A stretch of DNA of 56,022 nucleotides from Pseudomonas sp. PB101 (GTDB taxonomy: Bacteria; Pseudomonadota; Gammaproteobacteria; Pseudomonadales; Pseudomonadaceae). Made by a program: the position numbers and the translations under genes. Of this stretch, positions 8,229 to 16,032 are shown in pieces. Numbering within the stretch: the first letter of the stretch is position 1; each line of letters starts with the position of its first letter. Under the pieces are notes generated by a model that was not told where the DNA came from, did no database searches, and saw only the letters and a program-made list of their open reading frames with translations. The stretch covers positions 1-56,022 of the forward strand of contig NZ_RWIR01000064.1 in NCBI RefSeq assembly GCF_009764265.1. Reading direction: 5' to 3'.

Positions 8229-9101
8229 CTACACCAGACTCTCGCGAACCATCTGCAGAAACGTCGCCACCACCCGCCGCGAACTCTGCTCCCGCAGGCA
8301 CACCAGGGTTTCAGTCAGCCGTCGTTTGCAATCGATAATCGGCAGCGCGCAAACCCGGGAGTCCGCGCCAAACTCGGCAGCCGACACCACGCCCACGCCA
8401 ATCCCGACCACCACCGCTTCGCGCGCCGCCTCCCGGCCTTCGACCTGGATCGCCGGGCGAATGCGAAACCCGGCACCGGCCATTTCCTCTTCCAGTGTCT
8501 GCCGGGTCACCGAACCGATTTCCCGTAAGACCAGCGGCGTGTCGTCAAGGTCTGCCAGGGTGATGGATTCGCGGTCGGCCCACGGATGGTTGCGCGACAC
8601 GAACGCGACCATCGGGTCGTTGCGCAGGGGCAGGGAGATCAACCGTTCATCGCTGACGTCACGGCCGAGCAACGCCAGGTCGGCCTGATAGTTGAACAGG
8701 CGAAACAGCGATTCATCAGTGTTGCCGGTTTCGATCTTCACGCTGATCCCGGGGTAGCGTTCACAGAACCGGGCAATTTGCGGCAGCACGTGCACCGGCG
8801 CATCCACCGCCAGAATCAGGCTGCCGGTCTGCAAGGCCTGGGAGTCCTGCAACAGTTCCTGCGCTTCGGCCTCGATCACGAAAAGCCGCTGGGTCACGCT
8901 CAGCAGACGCTCGCCAAGGTCGGTCAGGCGCACCGAGCGCTTGTTGCGGTGAAACAGCAAAACCCCGTAGCGCTCTTCGAGTTTGCGCACTTGGTCGGAA
9001 ATCGCCGGCTGCGTGAGAAATAGCCGCTCGGCGGCTTTGGTAAAGCTTCCATGGACCGCCACGGCATGGAAGGCTTTGAGTTGGGCGTGGGAAACCGACA
9101 C
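8229..9101 (-). CDS. LysR-family regulator divergent from the MFS permease
   Basis: This 290-residue LysR protein begins SVSHAQLKAFHAVAVHGSFT and has the helix-turn-helix TKAAERLFLTQPAISDQVRKL. An effector domain follows from about residue 90. It resembles the first LysR of the locus in general form, so the two may sense related compounds. The start is GTG 9101, because GGAG lies 6 nt upstream; a TTG at 9119 would add six residues. It is divergent from the permease/FAD-oxidase pair over 269 bp, and I infer that it controls those two genes. Confidence 0.85.
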   Translation of the reverse strand: MSVSHAQLKAFHAVAVHGSFTKAAERLFLTQPAISDQVRKLEERYGVLLFHRNKRSVRLTDLGERLLSVTQRLFVIEAEAQELLQDSQALQTGSLILAVDAPVHVLPQIARFCERYPGISVKIETGNTDESLFRLFNYQADLALLGRDVSDERLISLPLRNDPMVAFVSRNHPWADRESITLADLDDTPLVLREIGSVTRQTLEEEMAGAGFRIRPAIQVEGREAAREAVVVGIGVGVVSAAEFGADSRVCALPIIDCKRRLTETLVCLREQSSRRVVATFLQMVRESLV

Positions 9102-9370
9102 GGGAATCTCCAATAACAAGCTGGGCTTATTTTGGAAATACGATAAATCGATTTCACTTATTAATCAGTAATTGTTTTTATCAACCTCAGCCCCGTTGAC
9201 TGTTCAGTCGAACAGCAGCGGGTGCCATGAGCCTGGGCGTGCAATCACAGGACTCATCTGACCGGTATCCGCCGTAGCGACAGGCCGATATCGCAGTGCT
9301 CAACAATAAAAAAACAGGCGTTTTCTTGCAAATTCTGCCGGCACACTCACACCCTGAGGTCAGAACTACA
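9102..9370. promoter_or_regulatory. Divergent control region for lysR and the MFS permease
   Basis: This 269-bp gap is clearly AT-richer than its flanks near the LysR start. It contains a perfect 10-bp palindrome AAATCGATTT (9145-9154) inside AT-rich sequence, a plausible LysR recognition site. The rest, nearer the permease, shows no recognisable gene, and the short frames there lack ribosome-binding sites. Confidence 0.45.
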
Positions 9371-10696
9371 ATGAACAAGCACATCGGCACCATCAAGCGT
9401 TGGCGCGTGCAGATCTTCGCGATCACCTGGCTCGCCTACGCCGCTTTCTACTTCACCCGCAAAGCGTTCTCGGTGGCCAAGCTCGGCATCGCCGAAGACC
9501 CGACCTTCATGCTCGACAAAATGGCCATGGCCAACCTCGACGCCATCTACCTGACGGCTTACGCCGTCGGCCAATTCACCTGGGGCATTCTTGCCGACCG
9601 CTTTGGTCCACGGGTCGTGGTGCTGGGCGGGTTGCTGATTTCCGCTGGCGCGGCGCTGGTGATGGGCAACTTTGCAACCTTGCCGATTTTCGCTACCTGC
9701 ATGCTGATCCAGGGCCTGGCGCAGTCCACCGGATGGTCGGGCTTGTGCAAGAACCTCGGCAGCTTCTTTCCCTCCGAGCAGCGCGGGCGGGTATTGGGCC
9801 TGTGGAGTTCCTGCTATGCCTTTGGTGGTCTGGTAGCCTCGCCGTTTGCCGGCTGGTGGGCGTACACGCTCGTCGGTAGCTGGCATGCGGCGTTTGTTTC
9901 CAGTGCGGCGGTGGTTGGGCTGGTCGCCGTGCTGTTTTTTATTTTCCAACGCAACAAACCGGAAGACGTCGGCTTGCCGGCGGTGGAGCCGGAACCTGAG
10001 CTGACCGCCGAACAAGCGGAAGCCCAAAGCAAAATCAGCATGTGGGAGCCGTTGAAGGAAATCCTGCGCAACCGCACCGTGCTGGTGCTGGGGTTGGCGT
10101 ACTTCATGCTGAAGCCGGCGCGCTACGCGATTCTGCTGTGGGGGCCGGTGATCGTTTTCGAGCAGATGCCATCGGTGGGCAAGGTCGGTGCGGCGATCAT
10201 TCCGACCGCGTTTGAACTGGCCGGATTGCTCGGCCCGATCCTGATCGGCCTGGCCTCGGACAAACTGTTCGGCGCCCGGCGCATGCCGGCTTGTGTGATC
10301 AGCCTGTTGGCGCTGACCGTGTCCCTGGCGTTTTTCATGGGCGCCCTGCATACCGGCAGCGTACTGCTGGTGGTGGCGCTGCTGTTCGTCATGGGGCTGA
10401 CCCTCTATGGACCGGACTCGATGATCAGCGGCTCGGCCGCCATCGACTTCGGCACCGCCAAGGCCGGCGCCACGGCAGCCGGTTTCGTCAACGGCTGCGG
10501 CTCGGTCGGGGCGATCCTCGGCGGGTTGCTGCCGGGCTACTTCGACACCGTTACCGTGTTCATCGTCTTCGCCGGCTGCGCCATGTTCTCGGCGCTGGTG
10601 CTGATCCCGCACTGGAACAGCCGCCCCGGTGGCCTTAAAACCAACTACCCCTTCGTGCCCAACCGGGCGATGAACATCAAACCCCTGCGCACCTGA
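9371..10696 (+). CDS. MFS permease of the organophosphate:phosphate antiporter (GlpT/UhpT-like) type
   Basis: This 441-residue, 12-helix inner-membrane transporter starts MNKHIGTIKRWRVQIFAITW and has YAAFYFTRKAFSVAK at about 18-32. That motif (YxxxYxxRKxxxVAK) is typical of the OPA family, which moves glycerol-3-phosphate, hexose phosphates and similar anions. GILADRFGPRVVVLGG is the MFS loop 2-3 signature. A central cytoplasmic loop rich in E/Q (VEPEPELTAEQAEAQSK) splits the two halves. It is followed 68 bp later by a FAD oxidoreductase and lies near phnWX, so uptake of AEP or a related phosphonate is inferred. ATG 9371 is used; the upstream in-frame extension lacks a ribosome-binding site. 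Confidence 0.82.
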   Translation: MNKHIGTIKRWRVQIFAITWLAYAAFYFTRKAFSVAKLGIAEDPTFMLDKMAMANLDAIYLTAYAVGQFTWGILADRFGPRVVVLGGLLISAGAALVMGNFATLPIFATCMLIQGLAQSTGWSGLCKNLGSFFPSEQRGRVLGLWSSCYAFGGLVASPFAGWWAYTLVGSWHAAFVSSAAVVGLVAVLFFIFQRNKPEDVGLPAVEPEPELTAEQAEAQSKISMWEPLKEILRNRTVLVLGLAYFMLKPARYAILLWGPVIVFEQMPSVGKVGAAIIPTAFELAGLLGPILIGLASDKLFGARRMPACVISLLALTVSLAFFMGALHTGSVLLVVALLFVMGLTLYGPDSMISGSAAIDFGTAKAGATAAGFVNGCGSVGAILGGLLPGYFDTVTVFIVFAGCAMFSALVLIPHWNSRPGGLKTNYPFVPNRAMNIKPLRT

Positions 10697-10764
10697 ATCC
10701 TGGCCCTCGTCGCCTGCTGCGTCTGCGGCAGGCTGGCGTGTGGGCCACTGACTGGAGATTGACC

Positions 10765-12156
10765 ATGAGACCCTTTTGGCTGGACCAGGCCTTGAAGGCT
10801 GATACATCACCAACCTGTCCGTCACTTGCAGGCGACAGCCGCGCCGACGTGTGCATTGTCGGCGGCGGGTATACCGGCTTGTGGACCGCGATCATGCTCA
10901 AGGAACAGAACCCCGAGCTGGACGTGTTGCTCATCGAAGCGGATATCTGCGGCGCCGGGGCCAGTGGGCGCAATGGGGGTTGTGCGTTGTCGTGGTCGGC
11001 CAAGTATTTCACCCTTGAGCGTTTGTTCGGCGTCGAGGAGGCCGTGCGCCTGGTCACGGAGTCCGAGCGCAGCATCCATGCCATCGGCGCGTTCTGCGAA
11101 AAATACGCGGTGGACGCCGATTACCGCCTCGACGGTACGCTCTACACCGCCACCAACCGTGCGCAGTGCGGCTCGACCGATGCGGTCATCGCTGCACTGG
11201 AGCGCAACGGCATCAACTCGTTCACTCAGCGGCCGGTGGCCGATGTGCAGCGCATGGCCGGCTCCGTTAAACACCTGGAGGGCTGGTTTTCCCCGGCCGC
11301 AGCCAGCGTGCAACCGGGCAAGCTGGTGCGCGGTCTGCGCCGGGTCGCCCTGCAACTGGGTGTGAGGATTCATGAAAACACCGCGATGACCGGGCTGGAA
11401 GAGGGCAAGCCGGTGGGCATACAGACCCCCAACGGCACCGTTCGCGCCGACCGCGTGGTGCTGGCGATGAATGCCTGGATGGCCCGGGCGTTCCCGCAGT
11501 TCGAACGCAGCGTGGCGATCGTTTCCAGCGACATGCTGATCACCGAGCCGCGCCCGGACCTGCTCGATGAAATCGGCTTGACCAGCGGCGTCACGGTGCT
11601 CGATTCGCGGATTTTCGTGCACTACTACCACAACACTCCGGACGGCCGGATCATGCTCGGCAAGGGCGGCAATACCTTTGCCTATGGCGGACGCATGCTG
11701 CCGGTGTTCGATCAGCCTTCGCCTTATGCCGGCTTGTTGAAGAACAGCCTGGCGGATTTCTTCCCGGCGTTTGCCGACGTCAAGGTCGAAGCGACCTGGA
11801 ATGGCCCGTCGGACCGTTCGGTGACCGGACTGCCGTTCTTCGGGCAGATGAGCGCCAGTGGCAACGTGTTCTACGGTTTTGGCTACTCCGGCAGCGGTGT
11901 CGGGCCTTGCCACATGGGAGGGCAGATCCTGGCGTCGATGGTCCAGGGCCTGGACAACCCCTGGACCCGTTCGCCGCTGATCAACGGCCCGCTGGGGTTT
12001 TTCCCGCCGGAACCGATTCGCTACCTCGGCTCGCTGATGGTGCGCAACGCCATCCGCCGCAAGGAACGCGCAGAGGATCACGGGCACCGGCCGCGGCACC
12101 TGGATGTGCGTTTGGCAAAGTTCGCCGCAGCGGCCGGCAAGGCAGACAAGGGCTGA
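10765..12156 (+). CDS. FAD-dependent amine oxidoreductase (DadA/glycine-oxidase family)
   Basis: This 463-residue flavoprotein has an N-terminal FAD-binding motif (DVCIVGGGYTGLWTAIML) at about residues 30-47. GAGASGRNGGCALSWSAKYF follows, the form seen in amine-oxidising DAO-family enzymes such as PuuB. A C-terminal FAD contact, GFGYSGSGVGPCHMGG, lies near residue 375. TGGAGA 6 nt before ATG 10765 sets the start. It follows the permease on the same strand and probably shares its mRNA. FAD oxidases that oxidise AEP or its N-alkyl derivatives to phosphonoacetaldehyde have been described in phosphonate clusters. This gene is a candidate for that role, which would feed PhnX. An unrelated amine substrate is not excluded. 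Confidence 0.8.
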   Translation: MRPFWLDQALKADTSPTCPSLAGDSRADVCIVGGGYTGLWTAIMLKEQNPELDVLLIEADICGAGASGRNGGCALSWSAKYFTLERLFGVEEAVRLVTESERSIHAIGAFCEKYAVDADYRLDGTLYTATNRAQCGSTDAVIAALERNGINSFTQRPVADVQRMAGSVKHLEGWFSPAAASVQPGKLVRGLRRVALQLGVRIHENTAMTGLEEGKPVGIQTPNGTVRADRVVLAMNAWMARAFPQFERSVAIVSSDMLITEPRPDLLDEIGLTSGVTVLDSRIFVHYYHNTPDGRIMLGKGGNTFAYGGRMLPVFDQPSPYAGLLKNSLADFFPAFADVKVEATWNGPSDRSVTGLPFFGQMSASGNVFYGFGYSGSGVGPCHMGGQILASMVQGLDNPWTRSPLINGPLGFFPPEPIRYLGSLMVRNAIRRKERAEDHGHRPRHLDVRLAKFAAAAGKADKG

Positions 12157-12159
12157 GTG

Positions 12160-13572
12160 TCAGGGCGCAAGGTCCGAGCGGGTGAGCAACCAGTCGAACA
12201 GCAGGCGGGTATCGCCACGGGGTTCGCGGGGGCGAGGTCGGTGAGGTTTTGGCCGGGGGCCCAGCGCGGTACAGAGCACCGGGCGATCCGGATCACTGTC
12301 GAGGAAAATCACCAAGACCTCGCTGCCGGCCACGGGCAGGCGCGACGGATCGATCCAGTCCTCGGCGGTGCTCAGCGCCAGCGGCAGCCAAAGCCCGGTG
12401 GACGCCTCTGCGGTTGATAGTGTGTCGGGCCAGAGGCTCACCTGCACCTTGCCATTCTCATCCACTACCGCCGGTTTCCCGACCGGGCCGCACACCCGGC
12501 CCGGCTGATACCCGGGAATACTCGGCCTGGGTTGTTCGAGTGCGGGCCTGAACACCGTCGACCAAGGGATGGCGCTGAATTGATTGCGGTAACCGGGGGG
12601 CATGTCGGGTGTGTCATCGAGCAGAATGGATGAGTGACGGCCCTGATGGCGGATATCGGTCACCAGCCACTGATCATTGAAATTCGCCAGCGGATGTTCG
12701 GCCACCTGCACGATCCGGCCGCTGCGCAATGCGCCCTGGTTGCTTTGGCCGTGGATCTGCAGGTGTCGGCAGCGCAGGCGTTCCAGTTGCCGACGGCCGA
12801 GCTGATCGCGATGTTGTTGTTCGCGAGCGGGAACCTGTCTCGTGGTGGCGAACGAGTGATTGGCTGCGCCGTCGCCGGTGTCCATTGCACCAGGATCCCT
12901 CGCACCCGAGCGCAGAGGAGGGAGCGAAGCGTCATGGCGCTGGAACAGTTCGCTGATCACGGGTTGCTGATGTCCGTCACTGCGCAGCGGCATGAGCAGC
13001 GGCTCCTGGGGGAAGCTCAGGCTGTCATCGGCCAGCACCAGGACATGGCCGTTGCGTTGATGCTCGAAGTGGTAGTGGATGCCTTCTTCCTCGCACAATC
13101 GTTGCAGCAATGCCAGGTCGGTTTCGTCGTACTGTATGCAAAAAGGTCGCAGGGGATAGTGCCCGGTTGCCAGTTCAAAACGATAACTGCTGGCGGGCAA
13201 CCCGTGTTCCTCGAGCAATTGGCGCAGGATCATGGGCACGCTGGCGCGCTGGAAAACCCGTCGGCAGCGTTGCTGCCCCAGCGCCTGGACACGTGGCACC
13301 AGTACCAGCTTGTAAGCGACCCGGTGCCCGCTTCGATGTTCACAGCCGGCGCTGTCGAGCACGCCATGAATGCCCTGGTCGTGGCCAAAGTCGAGGAACG
13401 CCGACTGGTGCAGCAATCGTTCAAGGTTCAGGGCCGGTGCCAGCCCGATGACCTCGATGTCGAAGCGATAGGGCTGGTTGAGTGCTTCGTGACCGCTGAA
13501 CCGGACCACCTGGAAACTCAGGTCGTCCTCGAGAAGCGTCAGGGTGGTGGGACTTTCCTTGTCGTTGTGCAT
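12160..13572 (-). CDS. vgrG: Short orphan VgrG-type spike protein
   Basis: This protein of about 470 residues has VgrG features: a gp27-like N-terminal region with FSGHEALNQPYRFDIEVI, then QYDETDLALLQRLCEEEGI and YHFEH. ALRSGRIVQVAEHPLANFND and QWLVTDIRHQG follow. A gp5-type OB fold ends in LDSDPDRPVLCTAL. Full VgrGs continue into a beta-helical needle of 100 or more residues, but this one stops about 30 residues after the OB fold. No Hcp, Tss or effector gene is nearby. The reading frame is open a further ~300 codons upstream, but that part is antisense to the next gene. Start ATG 13572 is chosen by family similarity; no clear ribosome-binding site supports it. It ends 3 bp from the FAD oxidase stop. 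Confidence 0.78.
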   Translation of the reverse strand: MHNDKESPTTLTLLEDDLSFQVVRFSGHEALNQPYRFDIEVIGLAPALNLERLLHQSAFLDFGHDQGIHGVLDSAGCEHRSGHRVAYKLVLVPRVQALGQQRCRRVFQRASVPMILRQLLEEHGLPASSYRFELATGHYPLRPFCIQYDETDLALLQRLCEEEGIHYHFEHQRNGHVLVLADDSLSFPQEPLLMPLRSDGHQQPVISELFQRHDASLPPLRSGARDPGAMDTGDGAANHSFATTRQVPAREQQHRDQLGRRQLERLRCRHLQIHGQSNQGALRSGRIVQVAEHPLANFNDQWLVTDIRHQGRHSSILLDDTPDMPPGYRNQFSAIPWSTVFRPALEQPRPSIPGYQPGRVCGPVGKPAVVDENGKVQVSLWPDTLSTAEASTGLWLPLALSTAEDWIDPSRLPVAGSEVLVIFLDSDPDRPVLCTALGPRPKPHRPRPREPRGDTRLLFDWLLTRSDLAP

Positions 13573-13797
13573 CGAACACGCTACTGCCGTGGAATAGGCT
13601 GCAAAGCGTACGAAACCCCGGCGCATTGCGGGCAGGCTAAAGCGGCATTTCAGAATCGCCCTACAACCGCTGGTGAAGATGTCGATGCGAGTCGGGATTT
13701 TTTGGTCGATTGCCAACTTTATGCCGTATAAACTTGCGCAAAGCGTCGGCCAATCATTGTCCCGACGCCACAGATGCCACCGATAAGAGAGTGAGAA

Positions 13798-14505
13798 ATG
13801 GGCGCACAGTGGAAGGTTAAACACAAAGAAGCGGCATCCAATGCCAAGGGCAAGATCTTCGGCAAACTGGTGAAAGAAATCACCATTGCTGCGCGCAACG
13901 GCGCCGATACCGCCACCAACGCACACCTGCGTCTGGTAGTCGAACAGGCCAAGAAAGCTTCGATGCCCAAGGAAACCCTGGATCGCGCCATCAAGAAAGG
14001 CGCGGGCCTGCTGGGCGAGACCGTGCAATACCATCGCGTGACGTATGAAGGGTTTGCACCGCATCAGGTGCCGTTGATCGTTGAATGCGTGACCGACAAC
14101 ATCAATCGTACCGTCGCTGAAATCCGCGTTGCATTCCGCAAGGGCCAGTTGGGCGCTTCCGGTTCGGTGGCCTGGGACTTCAACCACGTCGGCATGATCG
14201 AAGCGTCGCCGGACACCCCTGACGCCGATCCGGAAATGGCTGCCATCGAAGCCGGTGCACAGGATTTCGAACCGGGTGAAGAGGAGGGGACGACCCTGTT
14301 CCTGACCGAGCCGACCGACCTCGACGCGGTACAGAAAGCCCTGCCGGAACAAGGTTTCACTGTGCTGTCGGCCAAACTGGGCTACCAGCCGAAAAACCCG
14401 GTCAGCGGCCTGAGCGATGAGCAGATGGCGGAAGTCGAAGCGTTCCTCGAAGGCCTCGATAACCACGACGACGTGCAGGACATGTTTGTCGGGTTGGCGG
14501 GTTGA
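13798..14505 (+). CDS. YebC/PmpR (TACO1) family protein
   Basis: This 235-residue YebC-family protein begins MGAQWKVKHKEAASNAKGKI and continues KLVKEITIAARNGADTATNA. It has the family elements MPKETLDRAIKKG, YEGFAPHQVPLIVECVTDNINRT and GQLGASGSVAWDF. The family was first described as transcriptional regulators (PmpR). More recent work assigns a ribosome-associated role in translating proline-rich stretches. The N-terminus differs from the canonical MAGHS start of YebC, so this is probably the second, YeeN-like paralogue. GAGAGTGAG precedes ATG 13798. It is divergent from vgrG and single. Confidence 0.9.
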   Translation: MGAQWKVKHKEAASNAKGKIFGKLVKEITIAARNGADTATNAHLRLVVEQAKKASMPKETLDRAIKKGAGLLGETVQYHRVTYEGFAPHQVPLIVECVTDNINRTVAEIRVAFRKGQLGASGSVAWDFNHVGMIEASPDTPDADPEMAAIEAGAQDFEPGEEEGTTLFLTEPTDLDAVQKALPEQGFTVLSAKLGYQPKNPVSGLSDEQMAEVEAFLEGLDNHDDVQDMFVGLAG

Positions 14506-14528
14506 TCTGATTCGCCAGCGACACTGTC

Positions 14529-14622
14529 ATCGCGAGCAAGCTCGCTCCCACATTGGATCGCGCCCGTCCGGGCAACTCGGTCAACTGTGGGAGCGAGCTT
14601 GCTCCGGGCGGCGATCCGACGA
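14529..14622. repeat. REPIN between the yebC-like gene and the LRR-kinase gene
   Basis: GCGAGCAAGCTCGCTCCCAC and, 40 bp on, GTGGGAGCGAGCTTGCTCCG form an inverted pair in the convergent intergenic space. The second arm carries the variant end CCGGGCGGCGATCCGACGA, which recurs at 32990 and 35370. Confidence 0.8.
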
Positions 14623-14637
14623 TTGACCGAGCAGCGG

Positions 14638-15951
14638 TCACCAACCATTCAATTCCTGAACGATCTCATCAAAACCAGGCCGCCCCAGCACCTGCGGCTG
14701 ACAGCAACGCCGCTGCAGATCCTCCAGCGCCCCACGCAGCTCCTCGCTCAACCCCGAATCAACCCGCGCCAGCAATTCCCCCAACAACACCCCGAACGCC
14801 CGCACCTCGATCCGCTGCAAGGCACGACGTTCAAGGCTGTCGGAAATCCCGTGGAACGACGCCGCGCCAAAATCTCCCAACAAGCAATCACCCTGCTCAT
14901 TCCACAGAATATTGTGTCCATAGAGGTCGCCGTGGGTGATGCCATGGCCATGCAGGTGTTCGGCCACCGAGGCAATGCCCGAGGCAATGCGCAGTGCCAC
15001 GGAGGCACTGAAACGCAAGTCGTCGGGGTAGATGTCACGGCTGCACGACACCAGGCTCGGCAGGCCGGCGAGGTTGCGAAAGCTCGGCGGGATCAACTGC
15101 ATGACCAGTCCGGCCGTTTGCTGCGGGTGATCGACAATCCGCCCTTCAACGCGAATCAGGTTCGGGTGCAGACCGGCGGTGATGCAGGCGTTCATCTCGT
15201 GCAGCGGTGAGCCGTCGCTGGTCATTTCGCCCTTGTAGAGCTTCACCGCAACGGCCATGGGCGGCTGGTCATCCGGTTGCCAGACGGCCTGATGAATCAC
15301 CCCGGACGCGCCTTCGCCGAGTTTTTTCTCCAGGTGTAATGCCGACCAGTCAATGCGCGGTGTGGCATCGAGGGCGGCGGCATCGGCTTCGGTTTCCAGT
15401 GGGTTACCGGCGTAGGCCAGCCAGGTCAGGCTCGGCAGCGTCAGCAGCCATTGTGGCAAGTCGGTGAATTGGTTGGCGGCGATGCGGATCAGTTCCAGCC
15501 GATGACAATTGCCCATCGACTCCGGCAACGCCCGCAGGCGGTTACCGGCAAGCATGAGTTTTTGCAGGTATGGGCGCTCTCCCAACTCGCTCGGCAGCGT
15601 CTCGACGCAATTGTCGGTCAGGATCAGCCAGCGCAGCAGGGGTGGGAGTGCCGCTGCGGGCACGTGGGCGATGCGGTTGGCCTTGAAGCCGATCATCGTC
15701 AGCGCGGCGCATTGGCCCAGGCAGGCCGGCAACTCGGTGAAGCGGTTATCGGAACAGAACAGCACGCGCAAACGCGTCAGGCGATGCAGGTCCTCGGGCA
15801 GGGCGCTCAAGGCATTGCCGCTGAGGTTGAGCACCTCCAGAGAGTCCGCCAGATCGAAGATCTCCCGGGGGAACTCGGTCAGGCCGTCGACCAGATCCAG
15901 CCGCGTGATGCCTGACAACTCGCCGGCACGCAATTGAGCAAGGGTGTGCAT
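14638..15951 (-). CDS. Leucine-rich-repeat protein kinase
   Basis: This 437-residue fusion has roughly residues 15-185 as about seven leucine-rich repeats of ~23 residues (LEVLNLSGNALSALPEDL, LQKLMLAGNRLRALPESM). From ~205 there is a eukaryotic-type protein kinase domain. Key kinase residues are present: glycine loop LGEGASG (211-217), VAIK-type lysine K237 in VAVKLYK, catalytic HGDLYGHN (D342, N347) and DFG (360-362). Catalytic competence is therefore likely. There is no signal peptide or membrane helix, so it should be cytosolic. It follows the AFG1-type ATPase on the same strand after about 80 bp, and the two may be co-transcribed. The LRR-plus-kinase order in one soluble bacterial polypeptide suggests a target-recognition module joined to a kinase. 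The substrate is unknown. Confidence 0.85.
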   Translation of the reverse strand: MHTLAQLRAGELSGITRLDLVDGLTEFPREIFDLADSLEVLNLSGNALSALPEDLHRLTRLRVLFCSDNRFTELPACLGQCAALTMIGFKANRIAHVPAAALPPLLRWLILTDNCVETLPSELGERPYLQKLMLAGNRLRALPESMGNCHRLELIRIAANQFTDLPQWLLTLPSLTWLAYAGNPLETEADAAALDATPRIDWSALHLEKKLGEGASGVIHQAVWQPDDQPPMAVAVKLYKGEMTSDGSPLHEMNACITAGLHPNLIRVEGRIVDHPQQTAGLVMQLIPPSFRNLAGLPSLVSCSRDIYPDDLRFSASVALRIASGIASVAEHLHGHGITHGDLYGHNILWNEQGDCLLGDFGAASFHGISDSLERRALQRIEVRAFGVLLGELLARVDSGLSEELRGALEDLQRRCCQPQVLGRPGFDEIVQELNGW

Positions 15952-16032
15952 GAATGGATTCGCTTTTGATCAAGGAACAGGCGCGTGGCCGAGGAAATGC
16001 GCGACATGATAGCGGCAACGGCGGCCGATCCG

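Noticed and set aside
9187..9426. Small lipoprotein-like frame (LTSGC) between lysR and the permease
   Set aside because: It overlaps the start of the permease on the other strand, has no ribosome-binding site and its C-terminal part is unstructured. Too weak to call.
9347..10825. 492-codon minus-strand frame over the MFS permease
   Set aside because: Translation is rich in Q, H, R and G with no recognisable domain. The plus strand encodes a clear 12-helix transporter.
13573..14466. 298-residue N-terminal extension of VgrG
   Set aside because: The extension is antisense to the conserved yebC-like gene, and VgrG similarity begins at about 13572.
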